DNA of 64,000 bases from Enterocloster aldenensis (GCF_003434055.1 NZ_QVEX01000001.1:497824-561823); one strand, 5' to 3'. Positions 35,888 through 44,711 are shown, numbered from the stretch's first letter. Notes: a model not told the origin generated them from the letters alone. Numbers and translations are program-made.

Positions 35888-38250
35888 AGATAAGAAAGCC
35901 CATCCAGCAGGGGACAGCTCTTGTCCCTTGCCGGACAAAGGGAGAAAACTCTTTTAAAAAAATCGGGAGTATAGCAGGAAAAGTGCTTCTGGCACTCCTG
36001 CTCATCCTCCTGCTGCTGGCAGTCTTCGGCACAGCCGCCCACGCTGCCGGACTGGTGGATGATACGGTAGACGCTGCCAACGAATACAGCAAATATCCTC
36101 TGGACAACTACCAGCTTGATTTTTATGTGGACAGCGGATGGGACTGGCTCCCGTGGAACTGGCTGGACGGTATCGGAAAACAGGTGATGTACGGGCTGTA
36201 TGCCATCACAAATTTTATCTGGACAATCAGCCTGTACCTTTCCAACGCCACGGGGTATCTGATTCAAGAAGCCTACTCGCTGGACTTTATTTCCTCTACG
36301 GCGGATTCCATTGGAAAAAATATGCAGACCTTGGCAGGCGTTACCACAGGCGGCTTGTCCTCGGAGGGATTTTATATCGGGTTCCTGCTGATTCTCATTC
36401 TGGTGGTGGGGATTTACGTTGCCTACACAGGGCTTATCAAACGGGAAACCACAAAAGCCATCCATGCCGTTGTCAATTTCGTGGTGGTGTTCGTGCTGTC
36501 CGCTGCCTTTATCGCCTATGCTCCTGATTATATCGGGAAAATCAATGAATTTTCCGCAGACATCAGCAATGCCAGCCTGACCCTTGGTACAAAGATTGTG
36601 CTGCCGAACTCGGGAAGTCAGGGAAAAGACAGTGTGGATTTGATACGGGACAGCCTGTTTTCCATTCAGGTCAAGCAGCCGTGGCTCCTGCTGCAATACG
36701 GCAACTCGGATGTGGAAAGCCTTGGGGCTGACCGTGTGGAACGCCTGCTCTCAACCAGTCCAGACGAAAACAACGGGCAGGACAGGGAAGAAATCGTAGT
36801 GGAGGAAATCGAAGACAGGGAAAACACCAACCTTACCATCACAAAGACCATCAACCGCTTGGGAACCGTCTTCTTCCTGTTCATGTTCAATATCGGTATC
36901 TCCATTTTTGTATTCCTGCTCACGGGGATAATGATTTTCTCACAGGTACTTTTTATTATCTACGCCATGTTCCTGCCTGTGAGCTTCCTCCTTAGCATGG
37001 TTCCCTCTTTTGAGGGGATGTCAAAACGTGCCATTACAAAGCTGTTCAATACCATCCTTACCAGAGCCGGAATCACCCTGATTATCACGGTAGCGTTCAG
37101 CATTTCCACCATGCTCTACAACCTGTCTGGGGAATACCCGTTCTTCCTGACGGCGTTCTTGCAGATAGTGACCTTTGCCGGAATTTATTTCAAGCTGGGG
37201 GATTTGATGGGGATGTTCTCCTTACAGAGCGGGGATTCCCAAAGCATGGGAAGCCGCATCATGCGAAGACCCCGTATGCTCATGCACGCCCATATGCACC
37301 GTTTACAGCATAAGTTAGGACGTTCTGTGGCGGCTCTTAGGGCTGGTACGGCTGCCTACCACGCAGGAAAACAGGCTGGCTCAGACCAGAGAACTGCTTC
37401 CAGCTCCGGTTCTTCCAAACGAACACAGGCAGACCACAGCAGACCAGACGGGCAGGCAGCACCGGAAAAGGAATCCGCATGGAAACGGGCTGGCTCTGCG
37501 GTAGGTACGGTGGCAGATACCAAAGATAAGATAAGCGATACTGCCGGACAGCTCCGGGAGCAGGCAAAGGATTTGCCCGTCAATGCAAAGTACGCCCTTT
37601 ACCACGGGAAAACACAGGTATCAGAGGGAGTACGGGATTTTACTTCCAGCGTGACCCAGACCCGAACTGCCAGAGCCGAACAGCGAAACGCACAGGCAGA
37701 AAGCCGCAGACAGACCATTGCAGAACGCAGGGCGGAACTGGAACAGGCAAAACAGCCGCAAAAGACAGCTTCCGAAGCACCCAAAGGGGCGGCTCCTGTC
37801 CATGAACGCCCTGTTACTGCAAAGCAGCCAGAAGATTTCCGACATCATGCAGGAAAACCAGCCATGCAGCCAGCTTCCCCATCCATCAGGGAACGGGGAC
37901 AGGTTTCTTATGGGGGAACTGTGGCGGAACGGGCTTCGGTTCCGGTGGTAAAAGCAGCTTCCATCCACCATGAGCAAACACCGCCAGTAAGGACGGAACG
38001 CCAGATACTCCCTCCGGTTTCACCAGACAAACCAGAGGAAAGACAAAAGACAAGTCCCACCATCACCCCTGCTGCTCCCCATCCGGCAAGACCTGTCCAG
38101 AATGATACGGCTCCTGTGATACCGGAAAGAAAACGGGCTGCCCCTGTGGTAAAAGAATCGAACTTTACCATCCGGCGTACCACCGTCAGAAAGGAGTGGA
38201 CAAAAACGGTAAAAGCGGCTGCCAAACAAAAGAAAGGGGAGAAACCATGA
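35884..38250 (+). CDS. Polytopic conjugation membrane protein (Tn916 Orf15, CD3337/EF1877 family)
   Basis: A 788-residue protein with about eight membrane segments between residues 25 and 430 and a long, basic, Ala/Pro/Gln-rich cytoplasmic or surface tail (about 470-788). It corresponds to ICEBs1 ConG/VirB6-like channel proteins. The tail has low-complexity character and is probably disordered. Overlapping starts link it with the ATPase before and the cell-wall hydrolase after. Confidence 0.85.
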   Translation: MKIRKPIQQGTALVPCRTKGENSFKKIGSIAGKVLLALLLILLLLAVFGTAAHAAGLVDDTVDAANEYSKYPLDNYQLDFYVDSGWDWLPWNWLDGIGKQVMYGLYAITNFIWTISLYLSNATGYLIQEAYSLDFISSTADSIGKNMQTLAGVTTGGLSSEGFYIGFLLILILVVGIYVAYTGLIKRETTKAIHAVVNFVVVFVLSAAFIAYAPDYIGKINEFSADISNASLTLGTKIVLPNSGSQGKDSVDLIRDSLFSIQVKQPWLLLQYGNSDVESLGADRVERLLSTSPDENNGQDREEIVVEEIEDRENTNLTITKTINRLGTVFFLFMFNIGISIFVFLLTGIMIFSQVLFIIYAMFLPVSFLLSMVPSFEGMSKRAITKLFNTILTRAGITLIITVAFSISTMLYNLSGEYPFFLTAFLQIVTFAGIYFKLGDLMGMFSLQSGDSQSMGSRIMRRPRMLMHAHMHRLQHKLGRSVAALRAGTAAYHAGKQAGSDQRTASSSGSSKRTQADHSRPDGQAAPEKESAWKRAGSAVGTVADTKDKISDTAGQLREQAKDLPVNAKYALYHGKTQVSEGVRDFTSSVTQTRTARAEQRNAQAESRRQTIAERRAELEQAKQPQKTASEAPKGAAPVHERPVTAKQPEDFRHHAGKPAMQPASPSIRERGQVSYGGTVAERASVPVVKAASIHHEQTPPVRTERQILPPVSPDKPEERQKTSPTITPAAPHPARPVQNDTAPVIPERKRAAPVVKESNFTIRRTTVRKEWTKTVKAAAKQKKGEKP

Positions 38251-39251
38251 AGTTAAGACACCTTTTCTTTGCTTGTTCCGGCGTGTTCGTGATGATGTTC
38301 TCCCTGCTCCTTTTGGTGGTAATTGTCTTCTCGGATGAGGAAGACGGCGGAAGCGGCGGAAACCTTATCTATGGGGGCGTGAGCGTATCACAGGAAGTCC
38401 TCGCCCATAAGCCTATGCTGGAAAAGTATGCAAGGGAATATCGCATAGAGGAATACTTAAATGTGCTGCTCGCCATCATTCAGGTGGAATCCGGCGGCAC
38501 GCTGGAAGACGTTATGCAGTCCTCGGAATCTCTGGGGCTTCCCCCGAACTCCCTTAGCACAGAGGAATCCATCAAACAGGGCTGCAAATATTTCTCGGAA
38601 CTGCTCGCAGTGGCAGAAACAAAGGGCTGTGACTTAAACAGTGTGATTCAGTCCTACAACTACGGCGGCGGTTTCCTAGACTATGTGGCAGGACGTGGGA
38701 AAAAGTACACCTTTAAACTGGCAGAGAGCTTCGCAAGGGACAAATCCGGCGGAAAAAAAGTCACCTACACCAACCCTGTTGCGGTAGAGAAAAACGGGGG
38801 CTGGCGGTATTCCTATGGAAATATGTTCTATGTCCTCTTGGTATCGCAATACCTGACCGTGGCACAGTTTGATGATGAAACGGTACAGGCTATCATGGAG
38901 GAAGCCTTAAAGTATGAGGGCTGGACGTATGTGTACGGGGGCGATTCTCCCTCCACTTCCTTTGACTGTTCAGGACTGGTGCAGTGGTGCTATGGCAAGG
39001 CAGGAATCGCCCTGCCACGGACAGCACAGGAACAGTATAATGTGACGCAGCACATCCCCCTGTCCGAAGCAAAAGCAGGGGATTTGGTCTTTTTCCATTC
39101 TACCTACAACGCTGGAACCTACATCACCCATGTGGGGCTATATGTGGGAAATAACCGGATGTACCATGCCGGAAATCCCATTGGTTACGCAGACCTGACA
39201 GGCTCCTATTGGCAACAGCACCTTGCCGGAGCCGGACGAATCAAAAAATAA
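38247..39251 (+). CDS. Bifunctional cell-wall hydrolase (CwlT-like, Tn916 Orf14)
   Basis: A 334-residue membrane-anchored enzyme: N-terminal helix (about 7-27), a lysozyme-like muramidase domain (about 55-190, IIQVESGGTLEDVMQSSE) and a C-terminal NlpC/P60 peptidase (about 215-334) with Cys in FDCSGLVQWCYG and His in THVGLYVG. It opens peptidoglycan locally for the mating channel. ATG 38247 follows AAAGGGGAG and overlaps the preceding stop. Confidence 0.9.
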   Translation: MKLRHLFFACSGVFVMMFSLLLLVVIVFSDEEDGGSGGNLIYGGVSVSQEVLAHKPMLEKYAREYRIEEYLNVLLAIIQVESGGTLEDVMQSSESLGLPPNSLSTEESIKQGCKYFSELLAVAETKGCDLNSVIQSYNYGGGFLDYVAGRGKKYTFKLAESFARDKSGGKKVTYTNPVAVEKNGGWRYSYGNMFYVLLVSQYLTVAQFDDETVQAIMEEALKYEGWTYVYGGDSPSTSFDCSGLVQWCYGKAGIALPRTAQEQYNVTQHIPLSEAKAGDLVFFHSTYNAGTYITHVGLYVGNNRMYHAGNPIGYADLTGSYWQQHLAGAGRIKK

Positions 39252-39267
39252 GAAAGGATGACTTGAT

Positions 39268-40176
39268 ATGATTCAGATTAGAAAAGAGGAAAACCAGAAA
39301 AAGCAGAAAGAAAAGAAGTTGAAAGTTTACAAAGTCAATACTCATAAAAAAACCGTGATTGCCCTGTGGGTGCTGCTGGCAGTGAGTTTCCTGTTTGCCG
39401 TCTATAAGAATTTCACGGCGATAGACATTCATACTGTCCATGAAACCAAAGTGATTGAGGAAACCATCCTCGACACCCACAAGATAGAGAATTTTGTGGA
39501 GAATTTCGCAGAAATCTACTATTCATGGGAACAGTCCGCCGCTTCCATTGATAACCGGACAAATGCTTTAAAAGGCTATCTCACCGGAGAGCTGCAAGCC
39601 CTGAATGTAGATACTGTCCGAAAGGACATCCCCGTATCGTCTGCCCTGACTGATTTCCAGATATGGGAAATTACAAAAGAAAAGGAGCAGCATTATCAAG
39701 TGACCTATACAGTGGAACAGCGTATCACAGAGGGAGAATCCAGTAAAACCGTCCGTTCCGCCTATCAGGTGACGGTCTATGTGGACGGCTCTGGAAACCT
39801 GACGATTATCCAGAACCCAACCATCACCAGCGTTCCTGTAAAATCCGGCTACACCCCAAAAGCGGTACAAAGTGACGGTACGGTGGATTCCATCACCACG
39901 GAGGAAATCAACGAATTTCTCACTACCTTTTTCAAGCTGTACCCTACGGCAACCGCAAAGGAGCTGACTTATTATGTAAATGAGGGTGTGCTGAAACCTG
40001 TGGGAAAAGAATACATTTTCTCGGAACTGGTGAATCCGGTCTACAACCGAAACGGAAATCAGGTGACCGCTTCCCTAGCAGTAAAATATCTGGATAACCA
40101 GACCATGACAACACAGGTATCGCAGTTTGACCTTGTGCTGGAAAAGAACGGGGAAAACTGGAAGATTGTGAAATAG
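39268..40176 (+). CDS. TcpC-family conjugal transfer protein (Tn916 Orf13)
   Basis: A 302-residue protein with a basic Lys-rich N-terminus, one membrane helix (about 28-48) and an extracellular region of two NTF2-like halves. TcpC/ConC/Orf13 proteins localise to the cell pole or membrane and scaffold the channel. It is the last gene of the conserved transfer block and is followed by a bidirectional terminator. Confidence 0.85.
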   Translation: MIQIRKEENQKKQKEKKLKVYKVNTHKKTVIALWVLLAVSFLFAVYKNFTAIDIHTVHETKVIEETILDTHKIENFVENFAEIYYSWEQSAASIDNRTNALKGYLTGELQALNVDTVRKDIPVSSALTDFQIWEITKEKEQHYQVTYTVEQRITEGESSKTVRSAYQVTVYVDGSGNLTIIQNPTITSVPVKSGYTPKAVQSDGTVDSITTEEINEFLTTFFKLYPTATAKELTYYVNEGVLKPVGKEYIFSELVNPVYNRNGNQVTASLAVKYLDNQTMTTQVSQFDLVLEKNGENWKIVK

Positions 40177-40180
40177 TTAT

Positions 40181-40222
40181 AGAAAAACGTGCATTTCTCA
40201 TTTGAGATTTGCACGTTTCTCT
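40181..40222. terminator. Bidirectional terminator between orf13 and the TetR gene
   Basis: AACGTGCA (40186-40193) and TGCACGTT (40210-40217) with further pairing inside, T-runs on both sides, between convergent genes. Confidence 0.75.
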
Positions 40223-40251
40223 TATAAAGTATTTCTTTTTAAAATTTATCA

Positions 40252-40812
40252 TTAGTCTTTATATTTTTGATTAGCTCCCAATAGTAGTGTGTCAATTGCT
40301 TCGGATAATTCTTTTCTTACTTTATCAGGATTAGAAAAAGCATATCTTAATTGTAAAGTTGTATAACCATGAAGCATACCTGTTACCATGCTCAAAATTT
40401 CAGTGGTCTTATCTGGATTAAAGCCACATGAGCAAATAAGTGTTTTAAGTAAAGATAGATAATCATTAAAAATGATTGCTGTTTCCTCTGTTCCATTCCA
40501 ACTAGCCCATTGAATTATTTCATAAACACCGGGATGTTCAATCATATAATTAAGATATTCAACTGCCACTAATTTTAACGCTGAATCCCCTGTCTTACCG
40601 ATTGCTGCACGAATCATTTTTTCATTCATAGTACGCATACCACTATGTGCTATCTCCCTAAGAAGTTCATCCAAACTTCCTATATGATTATATAAGGAGG
40701 GGGTACGAATCCCTAAATTTTCAGCAATAGCTTTCAAAGAAACATTATGAAGTCCATTTCTATCAGCCATATCAGAAGCAGTTTTTATAACTTCGGCTTT
40801 TGTAACTCGCAT
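40252..40812 (-). CDS. TetR-family repressor of the Ntn-hydrolase gene
   Basis: About 186 residues. The N-terminal helix-turn-helix reads VSLKAIAENLGIRTPSLYNHIGS, and the C-terminal domain is the WHG-like ligand-binding type (LKLVAVEYLNYMIEHPGVYEI). Start ATG 40812 is preferred on spacing to AGAGG; ATG 40818 and an earlier start at 40839 are possible. It is divergent from the amidohydrolase gene, with an operator-like dyad between them, so it likely represses that gene and itself. The ligand is unknown. Confidence 0.82.
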   Translation of the reverse strand: MRVTKAEVIKTASDMADRNGLHNVSLKAIAENLGIRTPSLYNHIGSLDELLREIAHSGMRTMNEKMIRAAIGKTGDSALKLVAVEYLNYMIEHPGVYEIIQWASWNGTEETAIIFNDYLSLLKTLICSCGFNPDKTTEILSMVTGMLHGYTTLQLRYAFSNPDKVRKELSEAIDTLLLGANQKYKD

Positions 40813-40905
40813 ATTCATTTTCCTCTTTCTACACATCATTTACTTCATTTTAATTAATCAAATTAATGAAGTCAATAATTTGGTTAGAAAAAATGAACTC
40901 TTGTA

Positions 40906-40950
40906 TTGACAAACAGTCTTATAATATTTAAAATTACTAATGTGGTTAGT
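40906..40950 (+). promoter_or_regulatory. Promoter and TetR-type operator for the Ntn-hydrolase gene
   Basis: TTGACA (40906-40911), a 17-base spacer and TAAAAT (40929-40934) are followed by the dyad ACTAA-TGTGG-TTAGT (40936-40950). A repressor on the dyad would block transcription start. Confidence 0.55.
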
Positions 40951-40991
40951 TTTTATACTATTTAAATTAGTTTGTGAAAGGAAATACAAAT

Positions 40992-41687
40992 ATGTGTACA
41001 AGATTTGTGTATAATGGAAAAGAAACCATTGTTGGGTTCAATTTTGATATTGACCTTTCTGAATGGGAACATACTGTAATTACCGAAAAAGACCGTTTTT
41101 TTATAGGGATAAAAATGTCCGATAATAAGTACCACTCTTTTCACGGAATCAATAGAAATGGGAATGTTGGCACATTGTTGTATGTACATGGAAATGACAA
41201 TGCACAATTTTGCGGTAATGAATCATGCTATACAATAGCTGATTTGACAGAAAACTTTATAAAAGGCAATCTCTCTTTTGACGATTCATTGGAGATAGTG
41301 AAAAAAAAGAAAATTACTTATGCACCTGACACTACTATGCAGGCTATGTTTTCGGATAGAAATGGGCGTGTTCTCATTATTGAACCGGGGATTGGGTATC
41401 GCTTGGAAAAAGAAAAATATTCCTTAATAACAAATTACTCCATTCTAAAACCAGAATTGACTAATCCATATGTTTTATCTGGGGATAACAGATATGAAAA
41501 GGCAAAGGATTTACTGCAAGGATATGGAGAAAACTTCTCTATTTCCAACGCCTTTGATGTACTTAGGTCAGTACGTCAGGAAGGACTTTGGGCAACCAGA
41601 GTTTCTCTTGTATATTCCGTTGCTAAAAATAAGGTATATTATGTGTTGAACAATGATTTCAAAAATATTGCAGAGTATCAATTCTAA
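40992..41687 (+). CDS. Choloylglycine-hydrolase-like Ntn amidohydrolase
   Basis: ATG 40992 follows GAAAGGAAA and gives a protein beginning MCTRF, so removal of Met would expose Cys2 as the Ntn nucleophile. Other family-like features are GFNFDID (near 20) and ITNYSI (near 150, the Asn of the oxyanion site). At 231 residues it is shorter than bile-salt hydrolases and penicillin V acylases (about 320). It could cleave a linear amide such as a conjugated bile acid, N-acyl amino acid or N-acyl homoserine lactone. The substrate is not predictable. It is AT-rich accessory DNA in the ICE slot usually holding tetM. Confidence 0.7.
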   Translation: MCTRFVYNGKETIVGFNFDIDLSEWEHTVITEKDRFFIGIKMSDNKYHSFHGINRNGNVGTLLYVHGNDNAQFCGNESCYTIADLTENFIKGNLSFDDSLEIVKKKKITYAPDTTMQAMFSDRNGRVLIIEPGIGYRLEKEKYSLITNYSILKPELTNPYVLSGDNRYEKAKDLLQGYGENFSISNAFDVLRSVRQEGLWATRVSLVYSVAKNKVYYVLNNDFKNIAEYQF

Positions 41688-41916
41688 TATCACTGCAATT
41701 ATAAACAAAAGTGGAGAATTTACATTTCCCCCACTTCCTTAGATTTGACAATACCATCTGCCTATTGCAATTTTTATTTACTTTTCCATCAATATTTCAA
41801 ACAACAATTTCTACTTCGACAATCAAGTTAATTTATGTTGTTTAACCTCTATTTCCTTTGTCTACTAAGACATTTAATTATTTACCATACATCTGTGATA
41901 ATTTTTAATTTGCCTA
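41688..41916. other. AT-rich gap between cargo modules
   Basis: No gene seen. It separates the TetR/amidohydrolase pair from the protease/MerR pair and leads into the MerR-type promoter. Confidence 0.5.
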
Positions 41917-41947
41917 TTGACTTTAACGTTACGTCATAGTATATGAT
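41917..41947 (+). promoter_or_regulatory. MerR-type promoter with 19-bp spacer
   Basis: TTGACT (41917-41922) and TATGAT (41942-41947) are separated by 19 bases, with the dyad TGAC-TTT-AACGTT-AC-GTCA across the spacer. Overlong spacers containing a dyad are the hallmark of MerR-activated promoters, and a MerR gene lies in the operon. Confidence 0.65.
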
Positions 41948-41972
41948 AAACCCAAAAGGAGGAACTAGAATT

Positions 41973-42884
41973 ATGAAAATATCCGCTATCCGTTCTGACA
42001 AAGTTTATTCAAAAATTATGAATGCACCGTTAGACAAAAAAAATGACATTTATAGATATGAACTTATGAAGCCTTTTGAAAAAAAGTGGGCTTGTTATAG
42101 TGTTCCTATGAAAGCTCTAACGCCTAATGGATATGATGTAATTATGGCAAGCGAAATGCTTGGACATATCGCCCCAACCGCTGTTGACCAAAAGCAACAA
42201 AATAATATTAAGCTAATTTCTGATAATACACTCTGGGAAAAATGTGAGTTATCCATTCAGCAGTCGTTGAATTGCTTTGTTGAACACGGTGTTAATCTAC
42301 CCATTAAAGAATATGCGTTTACAATTTTACTTGCAAATGCTAAAAATCCTTACATTATTTTAAATGATGGTTACTGTGGTGATGGTGGTATTCCAGGATA
42401 TATTTTTTCTTGGTTACTACCTAATGAATACACTTTATCACATCTTCATGTAGCATTAGCACATGAAACTAATCACAACGTACGATTTCAATTTATTAAA
42501 TGGAAGAATGACATCACTCTTGGTGAAATGATAGTCAATGAGGGATTGGCAGAAAACTTTGCAACATTTCTGTATGGTGAAGATAAAGCAGGTCCTTGGG
42601 TAACAAAAACTGATATAGAAACCTTAAATGAATATATTAAGCCTATTATTCGGGACGGTTTAAATGTTCAAGGATTAGAAAATCTGAATGCATACCTTTA
42701 TGGTGATGAAATGGCAGCATTACAAAACTATCCTCAGGTCGGATTACCCTATTGTTCCGGATATGCGTGTGGCTATCACTTGATTAAACACTACTTGCAA
42801 AAGACTGGAAAAAACATTGTCGAAGCAACTCTATTACCTGCAAAAGAAATTTTAAATGCTACGGAGGATTTTTGGAATGAATGA
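41973..42884 (+). CDS. DUF2268-type putative zinc protease
   Basis: A 303-residue protein with a zinc-protease motif HETNH (HExxH; ALAHETNHNVRF) and a downstream NEGLAENFA that would give the third ligand, Glu. This is the DUF2268 arrangement. No signal peptide is seen, so it is probably cytoplasmic. ATG 41973 follows AAAAGGAGG. Its stop overlaps the MerR gene by eight bases, so the two are translationally coupled. The cleavage target is unknown. A role in resistance or stress is only inferred from the regulator. Confidence 0.72.
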   Translation: MKISAIRSDKVYSKIMNAPLDKKNDIYRYELMKPFEKKWACYSVPMKALTPNGYDVIMASEMLGHIAPTAVDQKQQNNIKLISDNTLWEKCELSIQQSLNCFVEHGVNLPIKEYAFTILLANAKNPYIILNDGYCGDGGIPGYIFSWLLPNEYTLSHLHVALAHETNHNVRFQFIKWKNDITLGEMIVNEGLAENFATFLYGEDKAGPWVTKTDIETLNEYIKPIIRDGLNVQGLENLNAYLYGDEMAALQNYPQVGLPYCSGYACGYHLIKHYLQKTGKNIVEATLLPAKEILNATEDFWNE

Positions 42885-43644
42885 AAAAGCTAAAACAGTC
42901 CATGAAGTTGCTAAATTAACAGGTATTACTGCTCGAACACTACATTATTATGATAAAATTGGTTTATTAAAACCATCTATTATAACCGAAGCAAAATACC
43001 GTCAGTATACAGACGACGATTTAACTAGGCTTCAGGAAATTTTGTTTTTTAGAGAAGTTGGATTCGCCCTAAAAGAAATTAAGGAACTGCTGGATTCACC
43101 TCATTATGTTCGTTCAGAAGCATTAGAGCGTCATGTACTGATTTTGGAAGCTCAGAAAGAACGAATAGAAGCTTTGATTTCACTTGTAAAAGACACAATC
43201 AACGGAAATAAAGAAATTAAATTTTCTGCATTTTCAAATGCAAAAATACTTGAGTTACAATCGCAATTTCAAGAAGAAGTATTAGAACAATGGGGAAATA
43301 CTGAAAGTTTCAGAGAATACAAGACTATGTTTTCTTCCCATTCAAAGCAAATACAAGAGAAAGAAATAGAATCTTTTTATTCAATGGCTCGCAATATTTT
43401 TGAAAAACTAGCTATGTATGAAAATAGTCCTGCGGAAAGTTCAGAAGTACAAGCAATAGTACATGAATGGCAACAATATATTTCTGAACACTTTTATGAA
43501 TGTAATAAACAAATTTTATCTAATTTGGGAGTTCTCTATATTACAGATGAAAGATTTACCACTTTTATAAATAGATTTAGTAGTGGAAATCTTGCAGCTT
43601 TTTTTAATGAAGCAATACAAATTTTTTGCAGAGGTTCAGAATGA
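42877..43644 (+). CDS. MerR-family activator with TipAS-like domain
   Basis: The 255-residue protein has a MerR DNA-binding domain (VHEVAKLTGITARTLHYYDKIG), a coiled-coil dimer helix (about 80-120) and a C-terminal helical domain like TipAS (about 140-255). TipAL-type regulators bind antibiotics such as thiopeptides and activate their own promoter. It is predicted to act at the 19-bp-spacer promoter at 41917-41947. The ligand is unknown. Confidence 0.8.
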   Translation: MNEKAKTVHEVAKLTGITARTLHYYDKIGLLKPSIITEAKYRQYTDDDLTRLQEILFFREVGFALKEIKELLDSPHYVRSEALERHVLILEAQKERIEALISLVKDTINGNKEIKFSAFSNAKILELQSQFQEEVLEQWGNTESFREYKTMFSSHSKQIQEKEIESFYSMARNIFEKLAMYENSPAESSEVQAIVHEWQQYISEHFYECNKQILSNLGVLYITDERFTTFINRFSSGNLAAFFNEAIQIFCRGSE

Positions 43645-43814
43645 ATATGATGGAGTGGGTTATTTGTCCTATATGCAACAATAAAACAAGGATTAAAATA
43701 CGAAAAGATACACAGCTAAAAAACTTTCCGTTGTATTGTCCAAAATGTAAAAAAGAAAGTTTGATATGCGTAAATAACTTCAAAATAGAAATTATCAAAG
43801 AGCCAGACGCTTAG
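43641..43814 (+). CDS. Cysteine-rich KTR-domain protein (Tn916 Orf6-like)
   Basis: A 57-residue zinc-ribbon-like protein: WVICPICNNKTRIKI, then NFPLYCPKCK with two CxxC pairs, and a conserved end VIIKEPDA-type (here IIKEPDA). These small proteins accompany resistance genes in Tn916-family elements. Function unknown, probably nucleic-acid binding. A paralogue is at 56382-56567. Confidence 0.75.
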   Translation: MNMMEWVICPICNNKTRIKIRKDTQLKNFPLYCPKCKKESLICVNNFKIEIIKEPDA

Positions 43815-43819
43815 ACGCA

Positions 43820-43870
43820 GAGCCGATAATTTATAAGCTATTACAGCTTATAGACTATCGGCTCATTTTA
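43820..43870. terminator. Long hairpin terminator between the KTR and XRE genes
   Basis: GAGCCGATA (43820-43828) pairs with TATCGGCTC (43856-43864), with an inner stem TATAAGCT/AGCTTATA, followed by ATTTTAG. The same GAGCCGATA stem recurs after the paralogous KTR gene of the second element. Confidence 0.75.
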
Positions 43871-43901
43871 GTTTCAGTCCTATTCTTGCAGACAATAGAA
43901 G

Positions 43902-44258
43902 TTATTTATCTTCCATTTCCTTGTATTTGACAATACCATCTGCAACGCTTTCCATGATAACAAGGTCTGCGTCTGTAAAATTGTCAATTTTGCTTTCAAG
44001 CTGTCTTCGTCTGCTGCTTTTTGCCAGACTATCAGAGGATAAAAAGAACTCATCCACTGATACATTCAGCAGAGATACAAGGTCGTAAAGCACCTGTAAA
44101 CTGGGGTGCTGCCCTTTATTCTCAATATTAGTTAAATAGCGTGGGTCAATTTCAATCATTGCTCCCACCTGTTCACGGGTCAAACCCTGTTTTTTACGGG
44201 CTTCTTTTATGGCAAGCCCAAACGCCCTGAAATCATATTTATCTTCTTTTTTACGCAT
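43902..44258 (-). CDS. XRE-family regulator (Tn916 Orf9-like)
   Basis: A 118-residue protein with a helix-turn-helix at about 14-70 ([24 protein letters not shown]). Position and orientation opposite to the transfer genes match Tn916 orf9, which represses the conjugation switch genes. It probably controls the promoter region to its right (44259-44853). Confidence 0.8.
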   Translation of the reverse strand: MRKKEDKYDFRAFGLAIKEARKKQGLTREQVGAMIEIDPRYLTNIENKGQHPSLQVLYDLVSLLNVSVDEFFLSSDSLAKSSRRRQLESKIDNFTDADLVIMESVADGIVKYKEMEDK

Positions 44259-44526
44259 AATACACCACCTCTGTACATTTTACTGTTCCTGTTGTAATAG
44301 TGACAGGTATAGAAAAACGTATTACATGGTTGTACAGTTCCTATTATGCGTATCAAAGATAAAACTATACTGCCGAAACGGAAATAAAAAAAACCGTTAT
44401 TTGGCAGCATACTTTCCCTGCGTCAAAAATTATATCATTATTTCCAGACGACGGTTTAACAAAAGCCGCCGTCTTTTTTTTGCCTGAAATATAGATGATT
44501 TTTAAAGTCCACTACTTGATACAGAC
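44259..44526. other. ICE regulatory region
   Basis: Between the divergent XRE gene and the leader peptide. It contains a plus-strand terminator (44447-44481). No gene seen. Promoters for both directions must lie here but none is clear enough to call. Confidence 0.5.
44447..44481 (+). terminator. Terminator in the ICE regulatory region
   Basis: GACGACGGTTT pairs, with one mismatch and one bulge, with AAAGCCGCCGTC and is followed by eight T. Confidence 0.65.
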
Positions 44527-44550
44527 AGCGGCTTACAGGAGGAAGCCGCT
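44527..44550 (+). promoter_or_regulatory. Hairpin holding a ribosome-binding site in its loop
   Basis: AGCGGCTT (44527-44534) and AAGCCGCT (44543-44550) pair perfectly, with ACAGGAGG as loop, directly before ATG 44551. Folding would leave the Shine-Dalgarno sequence exposed in the loop but hold it away from the start. Confidence 0.6.
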
Positions 44551-44619
44551 ATGCAAAATATTTTCTTAAATATATCTACATTCGGTAAACCGTTAAAAAA
44601 AGCCATCCACCTACACTAG
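44551..44619 (+). CDS. Leader peptide (22 aa)
   Basis: ATG 44551 to TAG 44617-44619 encodes MQNIFLNISTFGKPLKKAIH and two more residues, behind AGGAGG in a hairpin loop. A terminator follows at 44671-44711 ahead of the sigma-factor gene. In Tn916 a leader of similar size upstream of tetM (orf12) attenuates transcription. This layout suggests ribosome-controlled attenuation of the transfer switch. Confidence 0.5.
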   Translation: MQNIFLNISTFGKPLKKAIHLH

Positions 44620-44670
44620 AAAAGTCTGACCCTCAATGTGGTTTTTCAGAATACATAGAAAGAACTATCG

Positions 44671-44711
44671 AAGCACACAAGCAGAAATATCGTCTGTTTG
44701 CGTGCTTTTTT
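44671..44711 (+). terminator. Attenuator-like terminator before the sigma-factor gene
   Basis: A 15-bp stem (AAGCACACAAGCAGA with TCTGTTTGCGTGCTT, two G-U pairs) ends in a T-run, 52 bases after the leader peptide stop. Confidence 0.75.
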
